DNA from: ASV31 sp965229765
GTDB taxonomy: Bacteria; Pseudomonadota; Alphaproteobacteria; Rhodobacterales; Rhodobacteraceae
Assembly: GCA_965229765.1 (NCBI GenBank)
Contig: CBDDJT010000001.1
Coordinates: 235,249 to 299,248, forward strand
Direction of reading: 5' to 3'
Length of the DNA stretch: 64,000 nt
The notes below the pieces were generated by a model. It was given only the letters and a program-made list of their open reading frames with translations. It was not told the DNA's origin and searched no databases. Both the position numbers and the translations under genes were made by a program. Of this stretch, positions 45,697 through 54,103 are shown in pieces; the first letter of the stretch is position 1, and each line of letters opens with the position of its first letter.

Positions 45697-47832
45697 CTAC
45701 TCCTCCGGCGCCAGGTCGCCCAGCGCCTCGACGAATTCCGCCATCTCGGCCTCGTATCGCCGCCATGCCTGCATCGACGTCTTGTAAATCGGCTGGCGCA
45801 CCTGCGCCACGCTCGCCGTGTCCACGCGGCGGCGGGTTTCGTGGAACGACAGGCACGCCTCCTCCCACTCCAGCCCGCAGGCCGCGACCAGCCGCCGGGT
45901 TTCCGCCTCGGGGTCGGCGATCAGATCTTCATAGCGCACCCGGATGATGACACCGGGTATCCGGGCCTCCCAGAAATCGACGATTTCCCGGAACAGGCGG
46001 TAGTGCTCGGCCAGATCGGTCAGCGAATAGGTATGAAGCTGCCGCCCCGCCTCGAAATAGGTCTTGTACATCGACAGCGCCGTGTCGCGCGGATCACGCT
46101 CCACCAGCACCAGCCGGGCCGAGGGCAGCGCCCTGCGAATCGGCCCGAACAAAAGGTAGGTCTGCACGCTCTTGTCGGTAATCCGGTCCGCCTCTGGGAA
46201 AAGCCCGCGCATCCCCGCCTCGATTCGCGCGCCCAGATCCGGCCAGTCGACCGCCCCGGGCCACTCACCGGCCGCGCTCAGGGCCTCTTGCGCCAACCGT
46301 CGCGCAACACCCAGCTCGCCACCACCCGTGACGGTGGAATGGCTGGCAAGGATCTGCTCGACCAGCGTCGTGCCGGACCGGGGCACACCCGTCACGAAGA
46401 TCGGTGCGAAACCGTCCTCGTCGGCGGGCACAGTGAAATCCGCGTCGGCACAGGCGGCCATGACCGCGCGCACCGTCTCGCGGTGTGCCGGGATCGTGGA
46501 CGACGCCTGCGCGCGGACCATTTCGTTTGCGGGCCGCAGGTAGGTGAACACCCGGTCATGCCGGCCCGTGTCTTCCATCGCCTTGGCCAGCGCGAACCCA
46601 AGCGGTGCCCGCGACGCATCGGGCATCGCGCCCTCGTCCCAAAGCTGCATCATCTGCGTGATCTCGGGCGCGCCGGGGGTCAGCTTTCGCCCGCTCACAT
46701 AGCCATACCACACCAGCCCGTTCGCCGGGTCGCGCGCCAGCGCCGCGCGATAGGCCGTGCCTGCTGCGTCGAACCGGCCCAACCGGGTCAATAGCTGTGC
46801 ACGGCTGGCCTCTGGTGCGGCGGCGTCCGGGTGCGCCGCCGACAGCGCCGCGAACGCCTCCAGCGCCGTCTCGTCACGGCCGATCGTGGCCAGCGCCCAG
46901 GCATGGGCAAGCCCGGCATCCATATCGCCCGGGTCTTCCGCACACAGCCCGTCCAGAAGCCCAAGCGCCTCGTCCGCTGCGCCGCTCTCGATCAAAAGCC
47001 CGGCCAGCCTGCGCCGCGCATCGCGGTCGCCGGGGCGCAACGCCAATCCCCGGCGCAGGGCCTCCACCGCAGGACCGGCCTGTCCCAGACCCGCCCGGAC
47101 AAGGCCCAGCTGAATCAGCGCATCGGCACGTCCGGGATCCAGCCGCGCCGCGGCCTCCAACAGGGGCAACGCCTCGTCGGCGCGTCCCCTGTCCGTCAGG
47201 AAGCGCCCGAGTTTCACACGCGCCTCGACCATTGCAGGATCCAGCGACACCGCCTTGCGCCAACTCGCCTCGGCTGCCGCGAACCGGCCACCCGCCGCTT
47301 GCGCGGACGCCAGTATGTCGTGCAGCAGCGCCACCTGCCCGTGCGCGGCCACAAGCGCCGCCGCCGCACGTTCGGCCCCAGCCGGGTCGCCCTTCTGCAA
47401 AAGCCCGATGGCGCGCTTGACCGCGGCCGGGTCCGCCCCGCCCAATGCGCCCCTGGCCGGCCTGGCCGGGGCCAGCCTTTGCTGAAGCGACAGGAGAATC
47501 GCGGCCGGTACCTTCAGCCGCCGCGCCGCCTCGACCGCGCGGGCGCTGGCGGCAGGGTCGTCCAGCGCCGCAAGCGCCTCGGCCAGCACCGCCCAGATGT
47601 CACCCACCTGCGGCTTCAGCGCCGCCGCCGTCTCCAGATGCCCCACGGCCTCTGCCGCGGCCCGCCGCGCCAGGGCGATGCGACCCAGTTGATAATGCAC
47701 TTCCGCCAGTTTGGGCCGGACGGCCAGGATCTGGCGATAGGACGCCACCGCGGCATCATGCTGTCCCGCGGCCTGCTTCTTCAGCGCCTCGGCATAGATC
47801 TGCGGTATTCGGGCGGGATTGATCGGGAGCAT
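45697..47832 (-). CDS. TPR-sulfotransferase fusion
   Basis: 711 residues. About twelve TPR-like helical repeats (residues 10-430; for example AAVASYRQILAVRPKLAEVHYQLGRI) lead into a PAPS-dependent sulfotransferase domain. Its 5'-PSB loop is FVTGVPRSGTTLVEQILASH (about 475-495) and the 3'-PB region is RLVLVERDPRDTALSMYKTYF. RVRYEDLIADPEAETRRL follows. No signal peptide is visible. The fusion is common in alphaproteobacteria; the acceptor is unknown. It probably heads a two-gene unit with yggS. Confidence 0.9.
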   Translation of the reverse strand: MLPINPARIPQIYAEALKKQAAGQHDAAVASYRQILAVRPKLAEVHYQLGRIALARRAAAEAVGHLETAAALKPQVGDIWAVLAEALAALDDPAASARAVEAARRLKVPAAILLSLQQRLAPARPARGALGGADPAAVKRAIGLLQKGDPAGAERAAAALVAAHGQVALLHDILASAQAAGGRFAAAEASWRKAVSLDPAMVEARVKLGRFLTDRGRADEALPLLEAAARLDPGRADALIQLGLVRAGLGQAGPAVEALRRGLALRPGDRDARRRLAGLLIESGAADEALGLLDGLCAEDPGDMDAGLAHAWALATIGRDETALEAFAALSAAHPDAAAPEASRAQLLTRLGRFDAAGTAYRAALARDPANGLVWYGYVSGRKLTPGAPEITQMMQLWDEGAMPDASRAPLGFALAKAMEDTGRHDRVFTYLRPANEMVRAQASSTIPAHRETVRAVMAACADADFTVPADEDGFAPIFVTGVPRSGTTLVEQILASHSTVTGGGELGVARRLAQEALSAAGEWPGAVDWPDLGARIEAGMRGLFPEADRITDKSVQTYLLFGPIRRALPSARLVLVERDPRDTALSMYKTYFEAGRQLHTYSLTDLAEHYRLFREIVDFWEARIPGVIIRVRYEDLIADPEAETRRLVAACGLEWEEACLSFHETRRRVDTASVAQVRQPIYKTSMQAWRRYEAEMAEFVEALGDLAPEE

Positions 47833-47904
47833 TCTGTGATCCGGTCTGCCGCGTCACGGCGCGGACTGTCAGGGCTCACAGGTAGCGCATCCCCCTGAAA
47901 AGAA

Positions 47905-47930
47905 AAAGAGCGGGCCAAGGCCCGCTCTTT
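47905..47930 (-). terminator. Rho-independent terminator of the porin gene
   Basis: A GAGCGGGCC/GGCCCGCTC hairpin is followed on the minus strand by a long T-rich tail. It lies 24 bp past the porin stop, so the 3' part of the porin unit is intact. Confidence 0.88.
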
Positions 47931-47953
47931 CCCGTGTTCGGATCCGTTAAGGA

Positions 47954-48922
47954 TCAGAAGCTCATCGAAGCGCCGAACGAGTAGGTGCTGGTGTCGACCG
48001 CAGCACCGGCGTTGTCGCTCCAGCCGTAGCCGGCGTGCAGCTTCATGCCGCCGCCCAGGTCGTACTGAGCCGCAACACCGAAGCCGGCGACGTCGTTGGC
48101 CGCGCCAGCGCGGTTGAACGAGCCGTAGTTCACGCCGACAGCGATCGCGTCCATCGAGTAGCCGATGCCGATGCCGTAGTGATCGCCAGCCTGGGTGGCC
48201 GCGTTCAGAGCGGTGCCCGAAGCGGAGCTGTAGTTGATGCCAGCCCACAGGCCGCTGTCCATGTCGACGGTGGCGCTGACGCCCCAGATCGACGCGTTGG
48301 TGTAGCCCTGGTAGCCAACACCGAGCGACAGGGTCGCGCCGGACATGGCCATCGAGTACTTGGCACCAACACCGTAGACAACCGAGTTCACGCCGCCAGC
48401 AGCAGCGCCGTTGTCGTCGATTTCAGCCGACACGGCGAAAGCGAAGTCAGCGAAGCTGTACTCGTAGGTGGCGATCTGACCGTCGTTACGACCGTCAAAG
48501 CCCGAGTTGCCGTTGAAGCCGGCGTGGCCGGTGTGGTCGTCGTTGATCGAACCGGCAGGGCCGCCAACTTCGGTCATCGCCCAGTCGAGCGCGCCGTCGG
48601 TGTCGCCCATGGTCAGCTTGCCGAAGGTGCCCGACACGTAGATGGTCGCGCCGCCGTCGTCAGCGTTGTTGGCAACGGCCGGAGCACCGGCGCCGCCTTC
48701 GTCCAGATCGACCGAAAAGCCGAACTCGACGCCACCGTCGGTGGTGCCTTTGCCGGAGAAGTTGACGTCGACATCGGTGAAGAACTGCGGATCAACGCCG
48801 GCAACGCCGTTGCCACCGAAGATGCCCATTTCCGCGGCGCCTTTCAGCGCAACCTCGGCGTTCGCCAGGCCGGCGGAGGCCACGAGGGCCGTAGTAGCAA
48901 AGAGACTATGTCCCGAATCCAA
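47954..48922 (-). CDS. Outer-membrane porin with disrupted 5' end
   Basis: Beta-barrel porin of the Rhodobacter type, about 315 mature residues. AEVALKGAAEMGIFGG, GIGIGYSMDAIAVGVNYGSF and the C-terminal Phe (SFGASMSF) are typical. The signal core LFATTALVASAGLANA is present, but the expected lysine-containing start (MK...) is missing. The only in-frame start is a TTG giving MDSGHSLF, with no ribosome-binding site and no positive charge, and an in-frame TAA lies further upstream. Sequence identity to a normal porin start seems to break near 48908, at the edge of an AT-rich segment shared with the divergent recombinase. It may be silent or a pseudogene at its start. Confidence 0.85.
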   Translation of the reverse strand: MDSGHSLFATTALVASAGLANAEVALKGAAEMGIFGGNGVAGVDPQFFTDVDVNFSGKGTTDGGVEFGFSVDLDEGGAGAPAVANNADDGGATIYVSGTFGKLTMGDTDGALDWAMTEVGGPAGSINDDHTGHAGFNGNSGFDGRNDGQIATYEYSFADFAFAVSAEIDDNGAAAGGVNSVVYGVGAKYSMAMSGATLSLGVGYQGYTNASIWGVSATVDMDSGLWAGINYSSASGTALNAATQAGDHYGIGIGYSMDAIAVGVNYGSFNRAGAANDVAGFGVAAQYDLGGGMKLHAGYGWSDNAGAAVDTSTYSFGASMSF

Positions 48923-48962
48923 ACAAGAAAATGGGGAATTTACGTGATTTCTTGACGATTAT

Positions 48963-48983
48963 CTAAAGGATTATCCGCTTTAG
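48963..48983. repeat. Imperfect inverted repeat between porin and recombinase
   Basis: CTAAA-GGAT-T-ATCC-GC-TTTAG within an AT-rich stretch. It could be a recombinase-binding core or an operator; speculative. Confidence 0.4.
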
Positions 48984-48999
48984 CTTTGCGGCTATTCAA
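48970..48999 (-). promoter_or_regulatory. Possible sigma-70 promoter pointing at the porin
   Basis: On the minus strand TTGAAT, an 18-bp spacer and GATAAT give a fair -35/-10 pair. The start site would be around 48963, about 40 bp upstream of the only in-frame TTG. It may survive from the original porin promoter or come from the neighbouring segment. Confidence 0.4.
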
Positions 49000-49083
49000 A
49001 TTTCGCAATATCGTATACTTTAGTTGTTTGTGTTTCGATTTCCATCTACGATCAGAAAGAGAACGAAGGGACTGGGAGGAAAA

Positions 49084-50031
49084 ATGGGATTGCTTGGACG
49101 CTTCAAGCCGCGCAGTGCGGCTGCGGAGAGCGAGGTCGCGCGGGGGCCGACGCTGAATGCGTTTTTCGATGGGCCGTTCTACGACCACATCCGCGTTCAC
49201 AAGAAGCGTCCAGAGCATGACCGGCTGACCTACAACAAGCATTGCCGCGACAGCATCGGCCACCACCGGATCGCCGAACTGGACAACTCGATCATGGATG
49301 CCTGGGTGCGCGGCCACATCGTCAAGGGCTACAAGCCCAGCACGATCAACAAGCACATCTTTCTGGTGAACCGCATTCTGAACATGGCACGTCACTGGGG
49401 CCATATCCCGCACAACCCGTTCCAGAACCGCCAGATCCGCAAGCTGCCCACCGGCGACTACAAGCAACGATTCCTGTCAGAGGCAGAGGTCGATGCCATC
49501 CTGCGGGCCTGCCGGCGGGATCCTCACCCGTTTCTCTACCTTTTTGCCAAGCTTCTGGTGCTGACCGGCGCGCGCAAGGGCGAGGCGCTGAACGCCCGCT
49601 GGCGCGACATCGACCGCGAGCGCCGCGTCTGGACCGTGCCGGTCAGCAAGAGCGGCCGGTCGCGCAGGATCGTGCTGTGCGGCGCCTCGCTCGATACACT
49701 GGACACCATCGCTGTGCGCGCGGCGTCGCTGGGCTCTCCGACTGCGCGCGATGATCTGCTGTTCATCAATCCCCGAACGGGCAAGCGCTATGACAGTTTC
49801 TATGCCGCCTGGCACCGGGCGCGTGACGACGCCGGCCTGCCCGAGGTGCGTATCCATGATCTGCGCCACACCTACGCCAGCCTTCTCATCAACCAGGGCG
49901 TCACGCTTTACGAAGTTCAGACACTTCTGGGCCACTCCAACGCCGCGATGACCCAGCGCTACGCACATCTTCTGCCCGACCGACTGCACGCCAGGGCAGA
50001 GCTTGTCGGCAAGACCCTGGGGCAGATCTGA
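49084..50031 (+). CDS. Tyrosine recombinase/integrase
   Basis: 315 residues, apparently full length and active. Catalytic residues: Arg164 (LTGARKGEAL), Lys189 (VSKSGRS), His258 and Arg261 (HDLRHTYA), His284 (LLGHSN), Tyr293 (QRYAHLL). An N-terminal SAM-like core-binding domain spans about 25-110 (HIRVHKKRPEHDRLTYNKH). Phage/island-type family. GGGAGGAAAA precedes the ATG. It is head-to-head with the damaged porin start; no other mobile-element gene is visible. Confidence 0.92.
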   Translation: MGLLGRFKPRSAAAESEVARGPTLNAFFDGPFYDHIRVHKKRPEHDRLTYNKHCRDSIGHHRIAELDNSIMDAWVRGHIVKGYKPSTINKHIFLVNRILNMARHWGHIPHNPFQNRQIRKLPTGDYKQRFLSEAEVDAILRACRRDPHPFLYLFAKLLVLTGARKGEALNARWRDIDRERRVWTVPVSKSGRSRRIVLCGASLDTLDTIAVRAASLGSPTARDDLLFINPRTGKRYDSFYAAWHRARDDAGLPEVRIHDLRHTYASLLINQGVTLYEVQTLLGHSNAAMTQRYAHLLPDRLHARAELVGKTLGQI

Positions 50032-50144
50032 CCGGCGGCCGCTTGCCGTTCATTCACGATCGGGGCAACTGGGGTGGGGGCCTTGCCCGGAACCTGCTAC
50101 GATCTTCGCCGTTGGGGGCGTGAAGGTAACGGTGGTATACGGGG

Positions 50145-50483
50145 ATGCAGGGCTCGACGCTGGAAGCGCGGGTGGCCTTTGCCGTCGAAAGGCTCTTGTC
50201 TGACAGCCCGGACGTACGGCGCGCCGTCGTGCGCGACATGGTAGAGGCCTGGCCCGATGCGCCGGCGCTTGCCATCGTCCTGGCGCTGACGGATGCGGCG
50301 GCCCGAATCGAGTCCGTCTTCCGGCAGATGCAAGGGGACGCTGCTGCTGCGCAGTTGGGCTACCGCCATGCCGCGCTGGTGGCCTGCGACGTTCTTGTCC
50401 TGCAACGCAGCGGTACCCCGGCCGTGCGCGCGAAGGATCTGCTGAGCTACTGGCGCGCCAACGATGACTACTTCCTTCGCTAG
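50145..50483 (+). CDS. Hypothetical protein
   Basis: 112 residues, mostly helical with Ala/Arg/Asp. It opens MQGSTLEARVAFAVERLLSD and ends YWRANDDYFLR; I recognise no domain. There are no transmembrane segments or signal. It follows the recombinase by 113 bp on the same strand and lies between it and the membrane regulator. The start is weakly supported (GGGG 5 bases before ATG). It could be a conserved small Roseobacter protein or part of the recombinase segment. Confidence 0.55.
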   Translation: MQGSTLEARVAFAVERLLSDSPDVRRAVVRDMVEAWPDAPALAIVLALTDAAARIESVFRQMQGDAAAAQLGYRHAALVACDVLVLQRSGTPAVRAKDLLSYWRANDDYFLR

Positions 50484-50509
50484 GCTCTGACGCAGGCGCG
50501 CACGGACCC

Positions 50510-51223
50510 TCACAGCATTCGGATCACATCCTTGTCGACGGCCAGCACATAGCCCTGACGCGGCATGTTCCGGATCAGAAGTTCAGTGACCATCTGGTTG
50601 CCAAGCGCATCGCGCAACCGTTTGATCCGCGTCGCGCCCGATGCTTCGTCACAGTCGGCGGCGTCGCGGCCGGAAATCACCGCTTCGATCTCGGCGCCGG
50701 ACATCACGTCCTCGTCCATCCGGGCCTCGGCCAGCACCGCCAGTGTCTCTATCGCGGCCTCGGTCAGGGTGAATTCCATATCGTTCACCTGCACAGTCCG
50801 GCGGCCCCGGCTGATGACCAGCGTCGATACCTCCAGTCCGGCACGGCGAATCTCGATCAGGCGCCTGTTCAGGGCCACGATGGTCAGCAGGAAGGCCACG
50901 GCCGCCACCAACAGGCCGGACGAGAACAGAAGCAGCACGAAGATCACCATCCGGTAGGACGTGATGACCTCGGCAAAGCTGGTGCCGGACTGGGCGAGGA
51001 TTTCCAAAAGCTTGATCTCTGCGTCAGAGCTCAGGTCGTCGTTCTCGAAGAAAAGCTGCTCGACGCCCGCGTTGAACGCGTCGGCATCCGGCAGGTTCAT
51101 GAACAAGAGCACGGCGGCGACGGCCAGAATCCCGACCACCGCGACCATACCGATGGTCGCGATGCGGGTCGCGGATTTCAGGGCCTGGTCCGTGGTGGGC
51201 CAGATCGCAGAAGGCTCGGCCAC
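50510..51223 (-). CDS. Membrane-bound winged-helix transcriptional regulator
   Basis: 237 residues. Two N-terminal transmembrane helices (about residues 24-44, IGMVAVVGILAVAAVLLFMN, and 91-115, MVIFVLLLFSSGLL onward) bracket a periplasmic loop of some 45 residues. An OmpR/ToxR-type winged helix follows at about 145-235 (QVNDMEFTLTEAAIETLAVL, GATRIKRLRDALG, NMPRQGYVLAV). This reverses ToxR order. The GTG start (VAEPSAIWP) has GGAG 7-8 bases upstream; an earlier TTG frame overlaps the next gene and is rejected. It lies 22 bp after the 51246 gene on the same strand, so cotranscription is likely. Confidence 0.75.
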   Translation of the reverse strand: MAEPSAIWPTTDQALKSATRIATIGMVAVVGILAVAAVLLFMNLPDADAFNAGVEQLFFENDDLSSDAEIKLLEILAQSGTSFAEVITSYRMVIFVLLLFSSGLLVAAVAFLLTIVALNRRLIEIRRAGLEVSTLVISRGRRTVQVNDMEFTLTEAAIETLAVLAEARMDEDVMSGAEIEAVISGRDAADCDEASGATRIKRLRDALGNQMVTELLIRNMPRQGYVLAVDKDVIRML

Positions 51224-51245
51224 GCGCGGTCTCCGTCTGATGGAG

Positions 51246-51500
51246 TCACTGACTCTGGATAGAGACAATCTGAACCCGATTCCAGTCCCGCGCCTCGCGG
51301 TTCAGCTTGGCGCGCACGATCACCATGGCCTCTGGGATCGTACAGATCCCCTCGGGCAACACGATGGTGCCATAGGTGAACTTGGGCGGGCTGCCCCGGC
51401 TGGCCTTGTATTCGGCAACACATGCGGCTGCCGCCGGACCCGCCAGCGCGCCAGCAAGCCCCAAGGCCAGAACGAGGGTGAACAGGATACGCTTCATCAT
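51246..51500 (-). CDS. Small secreted hypothetical protein
   Basis: 84 residues. MMKRILFTLVLALGLAGALAG with cleavage near GPAAAA is a strong signal peptide. The 58-residue mature part has two Cys (ACVAEYK and GICTIPEA), which could form a disulfide. The family is not recognised. It lies upstream of and reads into the membrane-regulator gene, so it may provide the signal sensed by its periplasmic loop; this is inference from position only. Confidence 0.65.
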   Translation of the reverse strand: MMKRILFTLVLALGLAGALAGPAAAACVAEYKASRGSPPKFTYGTIVLPEGICTIPEAMVIVRAKLNREARDWNRVQIVSIQSQ

Positions 51501-51671
51501 GGATCACACAATGGGTCGGTCGCGGCTGCTATACAATATCGGCGCCCGCCTGGCGCGTGTTATCGGATATCACCGGGGCGATATTGCGTAACTTCCGGTA
51601 CTGCGACGAGGCTTGGGTCATCGCTGCGGCGCACATGCCTGCGCCGCGTTCGCCACCAGAAGGATGACCCG

Positions 51672-52115
51672 ATGAAATCGCTGTTTCGCCGCACCCTGCC
51701 TGCTGCCCTCTCCGCCGCGCTGGCGCTGACGACTGCAACCACTGCCCCGGCCCGTGCCGAGGTAACCCCGCTTGAAGCTTTCGCCATCGGCGTCGGCGTG
51801 ATCGGCGTGATCGCGGCAACCACCGCCACCGCGACACCGGCACCGCCGCCTGCCCCGGTGTATGTGATGCCGCCCAATCCAAAGCCCAAGCCGGTCGTCG
51901 TGCACAGCCCGCTTTGGGTGCCGCGCAGTTGCCTGCGCGAGGTGCGGTCCAGCAGCCGTGTCTGGCGCGTCTTTCCGCTCAGCTGCCTTGGCAAGTCCGG
52001 GGTCACCGTGAACACCCTGCCGTCCGCCTGCCGTGTGCGCATCGTCAGTGGCAGCGGCGACTACATGGCGATCACGGCAAGCTGCATCCTCTCGCGCGGG
52101 TACGTCCTGCGCTGA
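51672..52115 (+). CDS. Secreted hypothetical protein with Pro-rich segment
   Basis: 147 residues. The signal peptide MKSLFRRTLPAALSAALALT ends near ARAE. A second hydrophobic stretch (AFAIGVGVIGVIAATTATA) could be a transmembrane anchor, followed by a Pro/Lys stretch (PPAPVYVMPPNPKPKP). The C-terminal Cys-containing domain includes PRSCLREVRSS, PLSCLGKSG, PSACRVRIVSG and TASCILSRG (four Cys, two possible disulfides). The function is unknown; periplasm is likely. It is a separate transcription unit. Confidence 0.65.
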   Translation: MKSLFRRTLPAALSAALALTTATTAPARAEVTPLEAFAIGVGVIGVIAATTATATPAPPPAPVYVMPPNPKPKPVVVHSPLWVPRSCLREVRSSSRVWRVFPLSCLGKSGVTVNTLPSACRVRIVSGSGDYMAITASCILSRGYVLR

Positions 52116-52153
52116 TCTCTGGTCGAGCAGCCCGCGGTCTTGTCCCCTGCGGG

Positions 52154-52191
52154 CGGGCGGGTGCCTTCTCCGTGGGCACCCGCCCGATTTG
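52154..52191 (+). terminator. Terminator downstream of the secreted hypothetical gene
   Basis: CGGGCGGGTGCC and GGCACCCGCCCG form a long hairpin followed by ATTTGT, 38 bp past the stop at 52115. Confidence 0.7.
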
Positions 52192-52229
52192 TCGTTGCGG
52201 CGCGCAGGCCGACCGGGTCATCTGGGCCC

Positions 52230-52856
52230 ATGACACGCACCCTTCCCGATCTCTTGCTGGAAACCGCCGCGAGCGCCCGCGGCGCCAAGCGAATCGCCGG
52301 TGTGGACGAGGCTGGCCGCGGGCCCATCGCCGGGCCGGTCGTGGCGGCGGCGGTCTGGCTTGACCCTGACCGGATCCCTCCGGGGCTGAACGATTCGAAA
52401 AAGTTGTCGCCCGGTCGCCGTGCCGCTCTGTTCGAGGCGCTTGCGGGCGTCGCCGACGTCTCGGTCGGGCAGGCCAGCGTCGAGGAAATCGACACGCTAA
52501 ACATCCTTCAGGCAACCTACCTTGCCATGCGCCGCGCGGTCGCCGGTCTGGCCACGATGCCCGACCACCTGCTGATCGACGGCAACCGGCTGCCGCCGGA
52601 CCTGCCGTGCCACGCCGAGCCGGTGGTGAAAGGCGACGCGCGGTCGCTTTCGATCGCCGCCGCGTCCATCGCCGCCAAGGTGACGCGCGACCGGATCATG
52701 GCGGATCTGGCGCAACACCATCCCGGTTTCGGCTGGGAGAAGAACGCCGGATACCCCACCGCCGCGCACATCTCGATGCTGAAAACCCTTGGGGTCACCG
52801 CACATCATAGGCGATCCTTCGCTCCCGTGCACAACATCTTGTATCAAGAACATTAG
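52230..52856 (+). CDS. rnhB: Ribonuclease HII
   Basis: 208 residues. Cleaves RNA in RNA/DNA hybrids and single ribonucleotides. The catalytic Asp26-Glu27 are in AGVDEAGRGPIAGPVVAAA. DSKKLSPGRR, LLIDGN and VKGDARSLSIAAASIAAKVT are all present, with the C-terminal YPTAAHISMLKTLG. The start MTRTLPDLLLE is used. The distance to ccrM is 97 bp, which holds the ccrM promoter. Confidence 0.95.
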   Translation: MTRTLPDLLLETAASARGAKRIAGVDEAGRGPIAGPVVAAAVWLDPDRIPPGLNDSKKLSPGRRAALFEALAGVADVSVGQASVEEIDTLNILQATYLAMRRAVAGLATMPDHLLIDGNRLPPDLPCHAEPVVKGDARSLSIAAASIAAKVTRDRIMADLAQHHPGFGWEKNAGYPTAAHISMLKTLGVTAHHRRSFAPVHNILYQEH

Positions 52857-52866
52857 ATAAGCACCT

Positions 52867-52913
52867 GATTCAAAAAGAAATTGACGGCGAATCACTTATG
52901 ACTCATGATTCGC
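52867..52913 (+). promoter_or_regulatory. ccrM promoter with four GANTC sites
   Basis: Four GANTC sites lie in 45 bp: GATTC 52867, GAATC 52889, GACTC 52900 and GATTC 52907. A -35 TTGACG (52881-52886), 17-bp spacer and -10 CATGAT (52904-52909) overlap three of them. GCGAATCA...TGATTCGC is an 8-bp inverted repeat with an 11-bp spacer. Methylation by CcrM could feed back on its own transcription. Confidence 0.7.
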
Positions 52914-52953
52914 CCAACAAAGACGTGCTGAAAACGGCGCGGGGACAGAGGCA

Positions 52954-54054
52954 GTGACGAAACGTACCGAACAAGGCGCAGCCGCCGGGCTGCCGCTCGA
53001 CAGCATCCTGCGCGGGGACTGTATCGAGGTGATGGGCCAGCTTCCTGCCGGTTCCGTCGACCTGATATTTGCCGACCCGCCCTACAACCTTCAGCTCAAG
53101 TCAGAGCTGCACCGCCCGGACAATTCCCGGGTGGATGCCGTCGATGACGCCTGGGACCGCTTTGCAAGCTTCGAGGCCTATGACCGCTTCACGCATGACT
53201 GGCTGGCCGCCGCACGCCGCATCCTGAAGCCCAGCGGCGCGATCTGGGTGATCGGATCCTATCACAACATCTTCCGCGTCGGCGCCTCGCTGCAGACGCT
53301 GGGCTACTGGATCCTGAACGACGTGGTCTGGCGCAAGACCAACCCGATGCCGAACTTCCGCGGCAAGCGGCTGACCAACGCCCATGAAACGCTGATCTGG
53401 GCCAGCCGGGACGAGGGCGCGAAATACACTTTCAACTACGAGGCTCTGAAGGCGCTGAACGAAGGCGTGCAGATGCGCTCGGACTGGACGCTGCCGATCT
53501 GCACCGGGCACGAACGGATCAAGGACGCCAATGGCGACAAGGCGCACCCGACGCAAAAGCCGCAGTCGCTGTTGCACCGGGTCCTTCTGGCCACCACGAA
53601 CCCCGATGATGTCGTGCTTGACCCGTTCTTCGGCTCTGGCACCACAGGCGCCGTGGCCAAGATGCTGGGCCGCCGGTGGATCGGGATTGATCGCGACGAG
53701 GGCTATATCGCCGTTGCGCGCAAGCGCATCGCCGATGTGCGCCCGCTCGACCGCTCTGCCCTTCAGGTCAGCACATCCAAGCGGTCTGAACCTCGTGTGC
53801 CTTTCGGTCAGTTGGTCGAGCGCGGGTTGCTGCGCCCGGGCGAGGTCCTGACCTCGGTCAATGGAAAGACGGCCAAGGTGCGCGCCGATGGCACGCTGGT
53901 GGCCGCCGATGTCACGGGCTCTATCCATCAGGTCGGCGCCGCGCTGGAAGGCGCGCCAAGCTGCAACGGCTGGACCTACTGGTGTTTCAAACGCGACGGG
54001 CAGGAGATTCCGATCGACCTGCTGCGTCAGCAGATCAGGGCCGAAATGCGCTGA
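52954..54054 (+). CDS. ccrM: CcrM-type adenine DNA methyltransferase (GANTC)
   Basis: 366 residues. Beta-class N6-adenine methyltransferase with DPPY (Asp41-Tyr44) before the FxGxGT SAM motif (PFFGSGTTGAVAK, about 225-237). The C-terminal RAMA-like domain (PFGQLVERGLLRPGEVL, CNGWTYWCFKRDGQEI) is characteristic of CcrM. Cell-cycle methylation of GANTC is the known role in alphaproteobacteria. A GTG start is used. Partner endonuclease genes are absent, so it is a solitary enzyme. Its promoter is full of GANTC. Confidence 0.95.
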   Translation: MTKRTEQGAAAGLPLDSILRGDCIEVMGQLPAGSVDLIFADPPYNLQLKSELHRPDNSRVDAVDDAWDRFASFEAYDRFTHDWLAAARRILKPSGAIWVIGSYHNIFRVGASLQTLGYWILNDVVWRKTNPMPNFRGKRLTNAHETLIWASRDEGAKYTFNYEALKALNEGVQMRSDWTLPICTGHERIKDANGDKAHPTQKPQSLLHRVLLATTNPDDVVLDPFFGSGTTGAVAKMLGRRWIGIDRDEGYIAVARKRIADVRPLDRSALQVSTSKRSEPRVPFGQLVERGLLRPGEVLTSVNGKTAKVRADGTLVAADVTGSIHQVGAALEGAPSCNGWTYWCFKRDGQEIPIDLLRQQIRAEMR

Positions 54055-54103
54055 TCGAACGATCTACCGCCCGTGCCTGTGGCCCCAACCACGGCACGAC
54101 CTG

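Noticed and set aside
50032..52229. Right boundary of an integrated element carrying the recombinase
   Set aside because: I looked for a second copy of the porin-side flank or an obvious direct repeat up to rnhB and did not find one; no boundary is claimed.
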